Assembly: GCA_030697165.1 (NCBI GenBank)
Contig: JAUYQQ010000019.1
Span: forward strand, 62,001-126,000
Length of the DNA stretch: 64,000 nucleotides
Source: Acidobacteriota bacterium
GTDB lineage: Bacteria; Acidobacteriota; Vicinamibacteria; Vicinamibacterales; UBA2999
Reading direction: 5' to 3'
Below the pieces are notes generated by a model, which saw only the letters and a list, made by a program, of their open reading frames with translations, was not told the origin of the DNA and ran no database searches. The position numbers and the translations under genes are program-made. Positions 41,378-50,584 of this stretch are shown piece after piece (positions within the stretch are counted from its first letter, which is position 1; the number at the start of each line of letters is the position of its first letter).

Positions 41378-43155
41378 CTGGTCGTTGGAGGACTATCCAG
41401 TTTCGTGGGCTTCCTCGTGTGGAAGCCGGCCGCATCCTGATAGGCCTTGGCGAGCGCGATGATTTCCAGCTCGCGATACGGCTGGCCGAAAATCGTCGCG
41501 TTGGTCGGGCTCCCGGTGTCGGCAAAGCCGTTCGGCAGGTTGATGGCCGGATAGCCCGCCGAGTTGGCCATGCTCGAGTGACGCTGCGTCGGTGTCTGCG
41601 GCCGATCGGGCTGCGGCGCGGCTGGTGGCGCCCCGGCCGCCGCCGGTGGCCGGCCTCCCCCGCCCACGCCCGTGTTGTTCGATCCCACCACGTAGACGTC
41701 GACGTGCGAGGTGGCCTTCGCCAGCTCGATCATCATCATCATGCGCGCGCGCTGCTGCTGCAGGTAATCGGGCGCCGGAATGAGCCGGCCGTTGGCCTGG
41801 TTGCCGCCACGCGTCCCCTTCATGCGGCCGGCGCGGATGTGCTCGTCGAAATACGCCGTGCGCTCGACGTTGAGGCCACTGACGCTGGGGTTGAACTCGG
41901 GCACGGTCACCGGGATGAACTGCGCAATCCCCAGACCACGCAACGTCTCGAGCATCTTCTCGGCGTTGGCCTTGGCCGCGGCATTGGTGATGCTGTCGAA
42001 CGAATCCTGGATGATGCCGACCCGCAGCTTCTTGATGTCGAACTGCGCGTTCCAGTTGAAGGGTACATCCGTCACGCTCATGTCGCGGCCATCGGGCTTC
42101 GCAGTGGCCTGCATGACGATAGCGGTGTCTTCGGCGTAGCGGCAGATCGGACCGACGCGGTCGAGCGTCCACGACAGCGCCATGCAGCCGTGACGGCTGA
42201 TCCTGCCGAACGTGGGCCGCAGGCCCGCGAGGCCGCAGCGCGCCGCCGGGCTCAGGATCGATCCGCTGGTCTCGGTGCCTATGCCAAAGGCAATGCAGCC
42301 GGCGGCGGTTGCGGACGAGGGGCCGGCCGACGAGCCGCTCGAGCCCTGGGTCGGGTCCCACGGGTTCTTGGTCTGGCCGCCGAACCAGTTGTCGCCACCG
42401 GCCAGTTCGCCGGTCGTCACCTTGGCAATCAGCACGGCTCCGGCCTCGCGCAGCATCTCCACCACGCTGGCGTCGTAATCAAGCACCTGTTCCTTGAACG
42501 GCGCCGATCCCCACGTCGTCGGATGGCCCTTGACGGTGATGATGTCCTTGGCGCCCCACGGGATGCCGTGCAGCGGTCCCTTGTACTTGCCCGCGGCAAT
42601 TTCGCTGTCGGCGCGCTTCGCCTCGGCGCGGCCGTAGTCGTCCAGGAAGGTGACGACGTTGTTCAGCAGCGGGTTGTAGCGGTGCAGGCGCGCCAGGTAC
42701 ATCTCGGTGAGTTCGAGTGACGACACTTGCTTTGTGCGTACCAGCTCGGCCAGGTGGCGCACGGGCCAGAACGCGACGTCTTCGAGATTGGCCGGGCGCT
42801 TGACCGACGGCGCCGAGCTCAGCCGGAAGGGCTGGCGGGTCTTGTTCACCGTGAGGCCGGGCACCACCGGGCTGAAGTGGAACGGCGGCGAGACATCGGG
42901 CGGAATGTGGAGCTTGCGGATGGCCTCGTAGCCGGTGAGGTTGCGATTGGCGCCCTCCACGAGGGCGGTGCGCTCCTCTTCCGTCAGCTCGATGCCCGAC
43001 AGCTTGAGGGCGTCGGTCACCATGGCCAGGGTCACGCGCTGGGCGCCGGCATCCTGCATGCGCGCCCACAAAATGCCAGGCGCGAGGGTGGTGCCGAGGC
43101 CCACGCCCGCGAAGTGGGCCATGAACCGCCGCCTCGTCTGGTCAATGTTCTTCAT
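41365..43155 (-). CDS. Tat-exported amidase-signature hydrolase
   Basis: A 596-residue protein from the ATG at 43155. The twin-arginine signal is TRRRFMAHF (7-15). It belongs to the amidase signature family, with catalytic K203 (PWGAKDIITVKG), cis-serine S272/S273 (GSSGSSAG) and nucleophile S299 (GTETSGSI). A 100-residue N-terminal extension precedes the core, and a Gly/Pro/Ala-rich loop (GVGGGGRPPAAAGAPPAAP) interrupts the C-terminal part. It hydrolyses an amide or ester outside the cytoplasm; the substrate cannot be read. The stop lies in the TGCCCTACC minisatellite. Monocistronic. Confidence 0.91.
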   Translation of the reverse strand: MKNIDQTRRRFMAHFAGVGLGTTLAPGILWARMQDAGAQRVTLAMVTDALKLSGIELTEEERTALVEGANRNLTGYEAIRKLHIPPDVSPPFHFSPVVPGLTVNKTRQPFRLSSAPSVKRPANLEDVAFWPVRHLAELVRTKQVSSLELTEMYLARLHRYNPLLNNVVTFLDDYGRAEAKRADSEIAAGKYKGPLHGIPWGAKDIITVKGHPTTWGSAPFKEQVLDYDASVVEMLREAGAVLIAKVTTGELAGGDNWFGGQTKNPWDPTQGSSGSSAGPSSATAAGCIAFGIGTETSGSILSPAARCGLAGLRPTFGRISRHGCMALSWTLDRVGPICRYAEDTAIVMQATAKPDGRDMSVTDVPFNWNAQFDIKKLRVGIIQDSFDSITNAAAKANAEKMLETLRGLGIAQFIPVTVPEFNPSVSGLNVERTAYFDEHIRAGRMKGTRGGNQANGRLIPAPDYLQQQRARMMMMIELAKATSHVDVYVVGSNNTGVGGGGRPPAAAGAPPAAPQPDRPQTPTQRHSSMANSAGYPAINLPNGFADTGSPTNATIFGQPYRELEIIALAKAYQDAAGFHTRKPTKLDSPPTTSQGR

Positions 43156-43166
43156 TCTGTCTCCCG

Positions 43167-43239
43167 GTCCGCCTAAAGGCGGACGCCACATCGATGTAGC
43201 ATCCGGCTTTAGCCGGATTGGTTCCGGCTTTAGCCGGAC
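43167..43239. repeat. Three REP-like hairpins upstream of the amidase and MFS genes
   Basis: GTCCGCC-TAAA-GGCGGAC (43167-43184), ATCCGGC-TTTA-GCCGGAT (43201-43218) and TCCGGC-TTTA-GCCGGA (43223-43238). All have a four-base AT loop and 6-7 pairs. They occupy the divergent promoter region of the two genes. Confidence 0.85.
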
Positions 43240-43272
43240 CTAGCATACTCAAATCGCATAAAATCTAATCTG

Positions 43273-44508
43273 TTGCAAAACCGATTGAATCAAGCCGCAT
43301 TACGCATTGCGGTTGCCCTCACCCATCGCAACTTCCGGCTCCTGTGGTTAGGCGCGCTCACCTCGAGCATCGGCACCTGGATGCAGAAGATCGCCCAGGC
43401 GTGGCTGATCGTGACCATGACCGGATCGGCGTCGGCGTTCTACATCGGCCTCGACGCGTTCGTCGGCGAAGCCCCGATCCTGCTGTTCACCTTGATTGGC
43501 GGCGTGGTCGCCGATCGCCGCGACCGCCGGCACATGATGCTGATGTCGCAGGTGGTGCAGATGCTGGTGGCGTTCACGCTGGCGGCGCTGGTCTTCACCG
43601 CGACGATCCAGATCTGGATGGTCCTGTCGCTGTCGTTCATCACGGGCCTGGCGCAGGCGTTTGGCGGACCGGCGTACCAGTCGCTCGTGCCGACGCTGGT
43701 CCCTAAAGACGATCTGCCGAACGCCGTCGCGCTCAACTCGATCCAGTTCAACCTGGCGCGCGTGATTGGCCCGATCGTCGCCGGCACGGCGCTGGCCGCG
43801 TTCGGCATGGTGGCGTGCTTTGGCCTGAACGGCGTCTCGTTCCTGTTCGTGATCGCGGCGATTCTCGCGTTGCGCAACATCCACGTGCCGCCGGCGGCGA
43901 CCACCAACATGCTCGAGCAGATGAAGGACGGCCTGCGCTACGTCCGCAACTCGCGCAACCTGATGTCGGTCACCGCGCTTGGTTTCATCGGCGCGTTCCT
44001 GGGCCTGCCGCTGCTGACGTTCCTGCCGGTCATTACCAAGGACGTGTTCCAGCAGGACGTGGCGTTCTATTCGTGGCTGATGACCTGCTCGGGCGCCGGC
44101 GCCGTCGTCGGCGCGCTGGTCGTGGCGTGGATTGGCAAGCATCGCCACATCGGCCGCCTGCTGCTGGTGTTCCTGGGGCTGTTCGGCCTGGCGATGGCAG
44201 CGTTCTCGCTGTCGCGGACGCCGCTGCTGAGCGCAGCGATCCTGTTCCTGGCGGGCGGATTGCTGGTGATGTGCTTCTCGCTCACCACGTCGCTGGCCCA
44301 ACTGCTCGCCCCCGCCGAACTGCGCGGCCGCGTTGTCAGCATCTACATGGTGGCGTTCCGCGGCGGCTCGCCGCTCGGCGGCCTCGCTGCCGGCTGGCTG
44401 GTGACGCAAGTCGGCTCAGCGCCGGTGGTGCTGATGGTGAACGGCCTCGTCCTCGCGTTGGTCGCCACGTTCTTTCTGATCAAGGGACACGGGCTCAAGG
44501 ACATCTAG
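43273..44508 (+). CDS. MFS exporter (EntS/DHA3-like)
   Basis: A 411-residue protein with 12 hydrophobic helices. The first helix begins RNFRLLWLGALTSSIGTWMQKIAQAWL, the loop 2-3 motif is GGVVADRRDRRHMMLMSQ, and FGGPAYQSLVPTLVPKDDLPNAVALNS is typical of the DHA3 group (EntS-like enterobactin and macrolide exporters). The start is a TTG at 43273, as no ATG or GTG lies upstream of the first helix in frame; there is no clear ribosome site. The substrate is unknown. It is divergent from the amidase across three hairpins. Confidence 0.88.
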   Translation: MQNRLNQAALRIAVALTHRNFRLLWLGALTSSIGTWMQKIAQAWLIVTMTGSASAFYIGLDAFVGEAPILLFTLIGGVVADRRDRRHMMLMSQVVQMLVAFTLAALVFTATIQIWMVLSLSFITGLAQAFGGPAYQSLVPTLVPKDDLPNAVALNSIQFNLARVIGPIVAGTALAAFGMVACFGLNGVSFLFVIAAILALRNIHVPPAATTNMLEQMKDGLRYVRNSRNLMSVTALGFIGAFLGLPLLTFLPVITKDVFQQDVAFYSWLMTCSGAGAVVGALVVAWIGKHRHIGRLLLVFLGLFGLAMAAFSLSRTPLLSAAILFLAGGLLVMCFSLTTSLAQLLAPAELRGRVVSIYMVAFRGGSPLGGLAAGWLVTQVGSAPVVLMVNGLVLALVATFFLIKGHGLKDI

Positions 44509-44515
44509 CGGAACC

Positions 44516-44580
44516 GGCCGGGAGGGTAATTCTTGTCGGGAGGGCAACTCTTGTCGGGAGGTTGCTTCTGGTCGGGAAGT
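44516..44580. repeat. 18-bp GTCGGGAGG-core minisatellite, array 1
   Basis: Four units with an 18-bp period after the MFS stop, such as GTCGGGAGGGCAACTCTT and GTCGGGAGGTTGCTTCTG. The first nine bases are constant, the last nine vary. Confidence 0.85.
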
Positions 44581-44600
44581 GCTAGAGTGCGGAACGACAA

Positions 44601-44861
44601 ATGGACTTCTGGCAGAACCACGGCTGGCTGTTTCTCCTCGGCATCACGTTCTTCCCCCGGATAACGATGTTGTTTGCCGTATCGGTGCCTTTTGGCTTGC
44701 TGGCGTGGGCCGGGTGGCTGTTCTTCCCCCACCTGACGGTCGCGATCCTGGCGACCACCTACTACTGGGACACCAACCCGGTGCTGTGCGTGATCGCGTG
44801 GGTGGTTGCTCTCGGCGGCACGGCCGGTGAAGGCAAGGTCGCGTCCGGGCGAATCAAATAG
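44601..44861 (+). CDS. Small two-helix membrane protein (86 aa)
   Basis: An 86-residue protein from the ATG at 44601, 20 bp after the 18-bp array. It has two long hydrophobic segments (about 9-45 and 58-75), many aromatic residues (WLFFPHLTVAILATTYYWDTN) and a basic tail. The hydrophobic-polar pattern and codon use look genuine. The family is not recognised and no function is inferred. Confidence 0.55.
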   Translation: MDFWQNHGWLFLLGITFFPRITMLFAVSVPFGLLAWAGWLFFPHLTVAILATTYYWDTNPVLCVIAWVVALGGTAGEGKVASGRIK

Positions 44862-44904
44862 GTTTTGTCGGCCCCGCCCGTGCGGGCGTTAAGCGGGGCG
44901 TGCC

Positions 44905-45095
44905 GGGAAGGAGCCACTTGACGGGACGGCACTCCTTGACGGGAGGTTGACTCTTGTCGGGAGTCGCAACGTTCCAGAAACGGGTTCGAATCCGCCTTCG
45001 GGGACGCCAGTCCGAAGCGACGCACCATCCCGACAGGAACCACCCTCCCGTCGAGCGGTGCCCTCCCGACGAGAAGTGCCCCCCGACAAGAATCA
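44905..45095. repeat. 18-bp GTCGGGAGG-core minisatellite, inverted pair of arrays 2 and 3
   Basis: Array 2 (44913-44972) has three units in plus sense (GACGGGAGGTTGACTCTT and others). Array 3 (45028-45095) has four units in minus sense (CCCTCCCGACGAGAAGTG and others), about 55 bp apart. Together they could form a long imperfect stem. The space between genes 44862-45099 contains nothing else recognised. Confidence 0.85.
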
Positions 45096-45099
45096 GGAA

Positions 45100-45747
45100 C
45101 TAGCGGCCGCCGCGCTCGATGACGAGCTTGAGCGCCGCCTGTTTGATCTGCGGCCTGATGTTCCAGCTCTTCGCCATCGCCTGCAGGTGCCTGATGTTGA
45201 GTCCGCTGATCAGCTTGAGGGCCGTGGGCGTCGGCGTCTTCGGGTTCTGGACGAGATTGAGCTTGACCTGCTCGTTCTGCATCCACTGCGCTGAGGTGGC
45301 GATCAGGTCGGCCACTTGTGCGTTCAAGGTGCCGAGCCTGGTGATCTCGAGGATCTCGTCCAGCGTGATCCGCGGGTTCTTGCACACATAGAACAAGACC
45401 TGCGGATCGACATCCCGGATTAGCAAGACCCGCGTCGCGCGATCGGCCTTGCCGGCGAGAATCAGCTTCTGTGCCCGCGGCATGGCGCGGAGCGCCTCGA
45501 TCGGCGACAGCCGCCTGGCGGCGTCGGCGGTCTCCGGCTCGATCGAGTGACGCTCGACACAACCGGGACACACCCCGGACTCGGCATCCGTGGTGTGGCA
45601 CGCGCAATCACACGCACCGCCGTCGGTCAGTGCTGCGGCTTCTGGTCCCGACAAGGATTGCCTCCCGACAGGCGGTGCCCTCCCGACACGAATTGCCCTC
45701 CCGTCTGGCGCAAGCCAGTCACTGCTGCGGTTTCTTCTCCGCCGCAT
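45100..45747 (-). CDS. Hypothetical protein with Cys-rich segment and helical repeats
   Basis: 215 residues if started at 45747. The first 35 residues (RAIRVGRAPPVGRQSLSG) are coded by the 18-bp minisatellite, so the true start may be later; no internal ATG stands before the Cys-rich part. That part (ACDCACH..CPGC) could bind a metal. The remainder, from SPIEALRAMPRAQKLILAG, is a series of amphipathic helices with LFYVCKNPRITLDEILEI and LNLVQNPKTPTPTALKLI, resembling helical (HEAT- or leucine-rich-variant-type) repeats. Family not recognised; a regulatory or scaffold role is only a guess. Downstream of the 385-residue secreted protein on the same strand, overlapping it by 29 bp. Confidence 0.55.
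   Translation of the reverse strand: MRRRRNRSSDWLAPDGRAIRVGRAPPVGRQSLSGPEAAALTDGGACDCACHTTDAESGVCPGCVERHSIEPETADAARRLSPIEALRAMPRAQKLILAGKADRATRVLLIRDVDPQVLFYVCKNPRITLDEILEITRLGTLNAQVADLIATSAQWMQNEQVKLNLVQNPKTPTPTALKLISGLNIRHLQAMAKSWNIRPQIKQAALKLVIERGGR
45646..45717. repeat. 18-bp minisatellite, array 4 (coding)
   Basis: Four units in minus sense (CCTCCCGACAGGCGGTGC and others), translated within the N-terminus of the 45100-45747 gene as V-G-R-containing hexapeptides, since 18 bp is six codons. Confidence 0.85.
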
Positions 45748-46876
45748 TCCGCTCCTTCGAGCGCTCGCCCGACAGGATGTTGGCCATCGCGTGGTTGCCT
45801 TCGTGGCACGCGTACTCGTAGACCATCTCGTCGATGCGGTTGAACGGCAACTCGCCGGTGAACGGCGCGGTAAACGTGTCAGGATCGTCCATCGTGAAGC
45901 GATAGAGGATAGTGTCGGGACCGGTGCGCGTGAAGCGCTCGGTGACCTTCAGGTTCTCCGACGCGCCACGATACGCCCACAGGATGCTGGTCTGGGCCAG
46001 CTGCATCGGGTTGATCTTCGTAGTCTCGACGACCAGCGTGTCGCCTTCCCACCGGCCGACCGACTCGCCGAACCACGGGCGAATCGTGTCCGGCAGGCGG
46101 TCTTTCGCGTTCAGGCGGACGATCCGCGCATCGTTGTTCATCTCGCTCAGAATCACCACGTGATCCTTGGTCTGCACGATGGTGTAGTTGTTGTTGTAGA
46201 AGTAATTCGGCAGCATGGGCGGCCCGGCGTTCGAGCCGAACGACACCAGGCAGCGATCCGCCAGCGGCCGCATCTCGGGGTGATCGAACTCGCCGAACTT
46301 CCGGGCCCGCGCGCCGATTTCGGCCAGCCGCTTCTTGCCGGCATCGGTCAACGCCGGCACCCGGCCATTGGGCGGGTCGATGATGATCGAGCTACGCGCC
46401 ACGCCGTCGATGCGGATCACGTTCAGGCCCGGCTCGAGCCAGAAGCCGTTGTAGCCGCCAACCGCGCCGCCCGCGGCCTCGGAGATGATCTCAATAAACG
46501 ATTGCTGCCCCGGCGCCGAGAACCCGCCGGTGCCGCCCCCCTTTGGCGGCGCGCCACGATTCGGGTCACTCGGCCGGTCGCGGATCTCTTCCACCAGCAG
46601 CGCGCGATCTTCGATGGCGGCCGCCTGTTGATCGGTCAGCGTCGTGCCGCCGCCGCCCATGCGCTCAAGCGGCGTTTGGGTCTCGTTGGTCCAGTTCCCC
46701 TGTAGGTCGGGCTTGCCGTCAGCTGTGCGCGGCACCACCCAGGGCGTGCCCTTGGTCGCGGGCGCTTGCGCCTTCGGCGCAGGAGCCTGGCCCAGGACGG
46801 GCGCGACAGGAGCGAGGAAACAACCGAGCACGAAAACGACAACGGCGCCGATCGACTGCGTGGCACGACCGCTCAT
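45719..46876 (-). CDS. Secreted acidobacterial-type protein of unknown function
   Basis: 385 residues with a signal peptide (about 1-30) and an Ala/Pro/Lys linker. The mature part begins with [29 protein letters not shown], a sequence type common in secreted proteins of Acidobacteriota, then a Gly/Pro loop. The core has [15 protein letters not shown]-like, [35 protein letters not shown] and [14 protein letters not shown] segments. The family occurs in many paralogues in such genomes, but no activity is known. The C-terminus contains a [12 protein letters not shown] stretch. Last gene in front of the 45100 gene. Confidence 0.75.
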   Translation of the reverse strand: MSGRATQSIGAVVVFVLGCFLAPVAPVLGQAPAPKAQAPATKGTPWVVPRTADGKPDLQGNWTNETQTPLERMGGGGTTLTDQQAAAIEDRALLVEEIRDRPSDPNRGAPPKGGGTGGFSAPGQQSFIEIISEAAGGAVGGYNGFWLEPGLNVIRIDGVARSSIIIDPPNGRVPALTDAGKKRLAEIGARARKFGEFDHPEMRPLADRCLVSFGSNAGPPMLPNYFYNNNYTIVQTKDHVVILSEMNNDARIVRLNAKDRLPDTIRPWFGESVGRWEGDTLVVETTKINPMQLAQTSILWAYRGASENLKVTERFTRTGPDTILYRFTMDDPDTFTAPFTGELPFNRIDEMVYEYACHEGNHAMANILSGERSKERNAAEKKPQQ

Positions 46877-46901
46877 GGGTGTCCTCCGGATGCTACGGAT
46901 T

Positions 46902-47339
46902 TTAGCCTTGTTTCAGTCCGTCCAGCACGGCCTTGATCACGGCCGGGATGGCCACGGGCCGGCGCGTGGTCCGGTCCACGTAGACGTGCACGAACCGGCC
47001 CACCGCGCACGGCTGGTCCTGCTCTTCCCGGAACAGCGCAATGCGGTAGACCACGCTCGTCGTGCCCAGTCGTTCCAAGCCGATTCCGGCGTGAATGGTC
47101 TCCGGAAAGCTCAGCGCGTCCAGGAACTCGCACCCCGATTCGGCGACGATGCCGATGGCCGGGAGGTTGCGGATGTCGGTGCCGGTGGCGTCCATCAGGA
47201 AGCCGTTCACGGCGGTGTCGAAGAACGAGTAATAGGCCACGTTGTTGACGTGGCCGTAGTGATCGTTGTCCATCCACCGCGTGGGGATGACGCGGAGCAC
47301 CGTGAACTCGGTGCGGCACGGGTGTGCGGATTCGGCCAT
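46902..47339 (-). CDS. Hotdog-fold acyl-CoA thioesterase (4HBT/YbgC-like)
   Basis: A 145-residue single hotdog domain. The active-site helix carries [21 protein letters not shown], in which D24 (or D26) is the catalytic aspartate in the usual W-x-D-x-D-x-x-GHVNN context. The strand [21 protein letters not shown] and the terminal helix [10 protein letters not shown] complete the fold. It hydrolyses acyl-CoA thioesters in the cytoplasm; chain preference is unknown. It lies 25 bp ahead of the secreted-protein gene on the same strand. Confidence 0.92.
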   Translation of the reverse strand: MAESAHPCRTEFTVLRVIPTRWMDNDHYGHVNNVAYYSFFDTAVNGFLMDATGTDIRNLPAIGIVAESGCEFLDALSFPETIHAGIGLERLGTTSVVYRIALFREEQDQPCAVGRFVHVYVDRTTRRPVAIPAVIKAVLDGLKQG

Positions 47340-47366
47340 TCGGCGGTTAGCTCCTCATGGTCATGG

Positions 47367-47717
47367 CTACGCGGAGGGCAAGTCAAACACGTCGAGCAGG
47401 GCTCGATCGAGCGCGATCAACTGGGGGGATTGCAGGCGCGACAGCGGCCCTTGCACCAACCGCGCGTTGTCGATTGCACGCACTTGATCGACCAGGGCGT
47501 CCGAGTCCTTCTTCAGCTTCCCCGCGGCGCGGATTCGAACGCGCAGCGGCTCGGCATCATCAACCAGCTGGGTTGTGAGTGGGACGATCAGCGTGGATGG
47601 ATGCCCGGCATCGAGCAACGCCTGCGCTTGAACGACCACGACCGGGCGCGTTTTCCCCGGTTCGGTGCCGCGACGGGGGGTCAAGTCTGCCAGCCAGATC
47701 TCGCCGCGCTTACGCAT
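47367..47717 (-). CDS. mazF: MazF/PemK-type toxin (endoribonuclease)
   Basis: 116 residues from the ATG at 47717 (MRKRGEIWLADLTPRRG). This is a PemK/MazF fold: RGEIWLADL strand, GKTRPVVVVQA with the conserved R-P-V-V, TLIVPLTTQ, DSDALVDQVRAIDNARL and a C-terminal helix. MazF toxins cut mRNA at short sequences and are neutralised by the cognate antitoxin. Its start codon lies within the antitoxin reading frame's end (overlap of 8 bp), the usual arrangement. Longer starts (to 47732) are possible but without a better ribosome site. Confidence 0.92.
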   Translation of the reverse strand: MRKRGEIWLADLTPRRGTEPGKTRPVVVVQAQALLDAGHPSTLIVPLTTQLVDDAEPLRVRIRAAGKLKKDSDALVDQVRAIDNARLVQGPLSRLQSPQLIALDRALLDVFDLPSA

Positions 47718-47946
47718 CGAGGTCGCGCTCAATGGCCGCGAACTCGTCGTTGATCCGCATGCTCTCTCCGCGAACCTTGTGGGACGCCTCCTGGAGGCGC
47801 CGCGCCCGCAGCCGCTCGCGCGTTCCTCGATTCATCTCTTCAAGCGCGCGCCTGATGTACTCAGCCCTCGTGAGTTGCAAAGCTTCGGCGCAACGGCCGG
47901 CGGCCTCGAGCAGATCGTCGGGTAGCTTCAATGAAATGGCCGTCAT
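47710..47946 (-). CDS. Ribbon-helix-helix antitoxin of the MazF-like toxin
   Basis: 78 residues from the ATG at 47946 (MTAISLKLPDDLLEAAGRCAE). The ribbon ISLKLPDDLL and helices to RAEYIRRALEEMNRGT form a CopG/RHH DNA-binding domain; the C-terminal tail RINDEFAAIERDLDA is acidic and would wrap the toxin. Antitoxin first and toxin second, overlapping. A perfect palindrome at 47962-47978 is the probable operator for autoregulation. Confidence 0.9.
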   Translation of the reverse strand: MTAISLKLPDDLLEAAGRCAEALQLTRAEYIRRALEEMNRGTRERLRARRLQEASHKVRGESMRINDEFAAIERDLDA

Positions 47947-47961
47947 GGATACCCCCATCGA

Positions 47962-47978
47962 ATACCCTACAAGGGTAT
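47962..47978. promoter_or_regulatory. Palindromic operator of the toxin-antitoxin operon
   Basis: ATACCCT-ACA-AGGGTAT is a perfect inverted repeat with a three-base spacer, 15 bp upstream of the antitoxin ATG. A further half-site, ATACCCC, is at 47949-47955. Its position and symmetry fit an RHH dimer-pair binding site. Confidence 0.75.
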
Positions 47979-47997
47979 CACATTTGCTTGCCACCCC

Positions 47998-50394
47998 TCA
48001 CTCGGAGCGAAGAGTCACGGCAGGGTCCACTCGCGATGCCCGCATCGCGGGTCCGAGCGCGGCCAAGCAGCCGGCCGCAACCAGGGTGACAGCCACCGCC
48101 GCGTAGGTCGCGGTATCGGTCGGGGCAGTCTCGAAGAGGAAGCTGCGGATTACCCTGGTGACGGCGGCGGCGCCGGCCAGGCCGATGGCCACGCCGATCG
48201 CGATGGGAACGGCGGAATCCATCAGGACCGTCCTCACGACTTGGCCGGGCTGCGCGCCAAACACCATCCGCAGGCCGATCTCGGCCGTGCGCCGTGATAC
48301 CGCGTATGCGGTCATCCCGAAGACCCCCACCAGCGCGAGCAGCAGTCCGAGGCTCCCCAGCAAACCGAGCATGACCGTCCGGCGCCGCGGCGTGATCACG
48401 CGATCACCAAACCAGTCGTTGGCGGTGCGGATGCGTTCGATCAGCACGCGCGGGCCAATCGATTGCGCCGCGTGGCGAAGGCGATCGCCCGACACGGGGA
48501 TGCGATCCACAGTCCGCAGCACAACCATCAGTGATTGATCCAATGCCACGGCCTCCGGCTGGAGGGGTAAGAACACCTGGGGGAAGTTCGGGCCGCGCCG
48601 GTCAAGCGGACCACCGTGTCGAAGATCGGCAATCACCGCCAGCACCGTCCAGGAACCAGACGCGGCCCCTTGTGAGAACTGACGTCCGACGGCCGGGCCA
48701 TCCGGAAACAGCCCGCGCGCCGCCGACTCGTTGATGACGGCGCCGGACGAGCCGGTGGCGTAGTCGGGCTCGGCTGGCAACCGGCCCTCTCTGACTCTGA
48801 CGCCAATGGTCTCAAAGTAGCCAGGCAGCGTCCTGGCGACGCGAGTGAAGACCCGCGCCCCGGTCCCACGGAACCCCGTGTATGAAGAGCCGCCTTCGAG
48901 CGCGAAGCTGTCGACAAGGCCGGCAGACTCGACCCCCGGGATAGTTCGCAGCCGCCGCAGCAGGTCGGCGTAGTACGCGGTGTGAGCGGCGGGATCGCGC
49001 TCGAGCGGCAGCACTTCCATCGTGACGAGACGATCGGGATTGAAGCCGAGGTCGACCGCAGTCAGGCGAGCGAAGCTACGCAGCATCAAACCGGCACCGG
49101 TGACCAGCACCACGGCGAGCGCGACTTCGGCAGCGATCAGATATTGACCGCCGCGCCGTGACAGCGAGCGGCTTGTCTGCCGGCCACCATTCGACATCGC
49201 CGAGACGACCCGAACCTGCGACAGCCGAACTGCGGGCACAAGTCCAAACAGCATGACCGTCGGTACGAGCAGCGCGACGGTCGCCGTCAGTACTCGGAGA
49301 TTGACCGTCACCGGGACGTTCGCCGGCAACGTCATCGGAACGTTCGCCACAATGGCGTTGAGGCCCAGCCACGCCAGCATCACGCCAACCACGCCCCCGG
49401 CCAATGCCAGCACGACGCTCTCCGTCAGGAGCTGGCGAATCAGGCGAAGTCGGCCCGCACCGAGTGACGCACGCACGGCCAGTTCCGGCTGCCGCGCCGC
49501 TCCGCGCGCCAGGAGCAGGCCCGCAACGTTGACACAGGCCAGCAGCAGGATCAGCGCCACCGCACTGGCGATGATGTTCACGGTTACCTGATGGCGGTTG
49601 ACGGCGGACTCCAGCTCCGAACTCACCACGACGCGCACCGGCGTACCGTGAAGATCTGGATCGGGCGAGGCGCCCGACACGCGTGCCAAGAGGCGCTCGC
49701 CAGCCTGTGCCGGGGTAACGCCGTTCTGCAGGCGGGCCATCACGCTGAGCCGGCCGCTGCCGCGCATCGCCATCTCGGCCAGTGGCACTTGCAGGGGACG
49801 CGCGAGCGGGACCTTCGCGTTGAACGAAGCAGGCAGGACCCCGACGATCGTCACGACCCCGTCATCCAGACGTATCGTCTCGCCGACAACTTCCCGGCGG
49901 CCGCCGTAGCGGCTCTGCCAGTAATCGTAGCCAAGGAGCGCCACCGCCGGCGCGCCAAACTGCGTGTCCTCGAGCGTGAAGTCCCTGCCGAGGAGCGGCG
50001 CCACGCCGTGAATCGAGAGGTAGTCTTCCGTAAAGCGGCTGACCTGGACCCGTTCGGGCTCGGGTCCATCAACGATGCGGCCCCTGAACTCCGATCCCCA
50101 TCCGGCAACCTGGGCGAAGATGTCGCCGGCCTCTTGGTAGAGCCGCACGTCGGCCATCGCTGGCGACGGCGAAAACACCTGGCCATCGCGCTGGGCGACT
50201 TCGACCTCCACGCTGACCAGGCGCTCGGGATCTGGGTAGGGCAACGGCCGCAGCATCGCCGCATCGATCACTGAGACGATCGCCGTAGCGGCGCCGATGC
50301 CCAACGCCAGCGTAAGCACGGCGACGATGGACGACCCGCGTTCCCGAAGAAGTTGCCGGATGCCGTACCGGATGTCCTGCCAAAGGGCTTCCAT
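47998..50394 (-). CDS. Orphan MacB-like permease (ADOP family), copy 2
   Basis: 798 residues from the ATG at 50394 ([20 protein letters not shown]). Two periplasmic MacB_PCD-like domains and eight helices in the ADOP arrangement. FtsX signatures appear as [30 protein letters not shown] in the first half and [26 protein letters not shown] in the second. It has no ATPase gene nearby. It is monocistronic, between the toxin-antitoxin pair and an 18-bp minisatellite region. Compared with copies 1 and 3 it differs widely in the periplasmic parts, suggesting old paralogues. Confidence 0.9.
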   Translation of the reverse strand: MEALWQDIRYGIRQLLRERGSSIVAVLTLALGIGAATAIVSVIDAAMLRPLPYPDPERLVSVEVEVAQRDGQVFSPSPAMADVRLYQEAGDIFAQVAGWGSEFRGRIVDGPEPERVQVSRFTEDYLSIHGVAPLLGRDFTLEDTQFGAPAVALLGYDYWQSRYGGRREVVGETIRLDDGVVTIVGVLPASFNAKVPLARPLQVPLAEMAMRGSGRLSVMARLQNGVTPAQAGERLLARVSGASPDPDLHGTPVRVVVSSELESAVNRHQVTVNIIASAVALILLLACVNVAGLLLARGAARQPELAVRASLGAGRLRLIRQLLTESVVLALAGGVVGVMLAWLGLNAIVANVPMTLPANVPVTVNLRVLTATVALLVPTVMLFGLVPAVRLSQVRVVSAMSNGGRQTSRSLSRRGGQYLIAAEVALAVVLVTGAGLMLRSFARLTAVDLGFNPDRLVTMEVLPLERDPAAHTAYYADLLRRLRTIPGVESAGLVDSFALEGGSSYTGFRGTGARVFTRVARTLPGYFETIGVRVREGRLPAEPDYATGSSGAVINESAARGLFPDGPAVGRQFSQGAASGSWTVLAVIADLRHGGPLDRRGPNFPQVFLPLQPEAVALDQSLMVVLRTVDRIPVSGDRLRHAAQSIGPRVLIERIRTANDWFGDRVITPRRRTVMLGLLGSLGLLLALVGVFGMTAYAVSRRTAEIGLRMVFGAQPGQVVRTVLMDSAVPIAIGVAIGLAGAAAVTRVIRSFLFETAPTDTATYAAVAVTLVAAGCLAALGPAMRASRVDPAVTLRSE

Positions 50395-50426
50395 CAATGG
50401 CACGAATGCTAGCACTCATCGCATCC

Positions 50427-50570
50427 TGTCGGGGCGGCACTCCTCGTCGGGATCCCGGCAGACATTGCCCTCCCGACCAGTCGTTCCCTCCCGACCCGCC
50501 TTCGCGCCATGCGCTTCCACCTTCGCGGAGCTACGGCAGACAAGTCGGCGCGCCACGCGAGAAGCACGCT
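50427..50570. repeat. 18-bp minisatellite array 5 and CCGCCTTCGC hairpin
   Basis: Units of the GTCGGGAGG family in both senses (50427-50500: GTCGGGGCGGCACTCCTC, then CCCTCCCGACCAGTCG and TCCCTCCCGACCC). They are followed by CCCGCCTTCGC...CTTCGCGGAGCTACGGC. This fills most of the 190 bp between the permease and the TonB receptor; nothing else is seen there. Confidence 0.75.
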
Positions 50571-50584
50571 CCCGGCTGAGCCCG

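Noticed and set aside
44970-45010. GGGTTCGAATCC, resembling a tRNA T-loop
   Set aside because: The flanks do not pair as a T-stem, no acceptor, anticodon or D arms can be drawn, and the place lies between two minisatellite arrays; it is a chance match.
44516-45095. CRISPR-like array
   Set aside because: The period is 18 bp with a 9-bp core, there are no spacers of 30 bp and no cas genes are near; minisatellite fits better.
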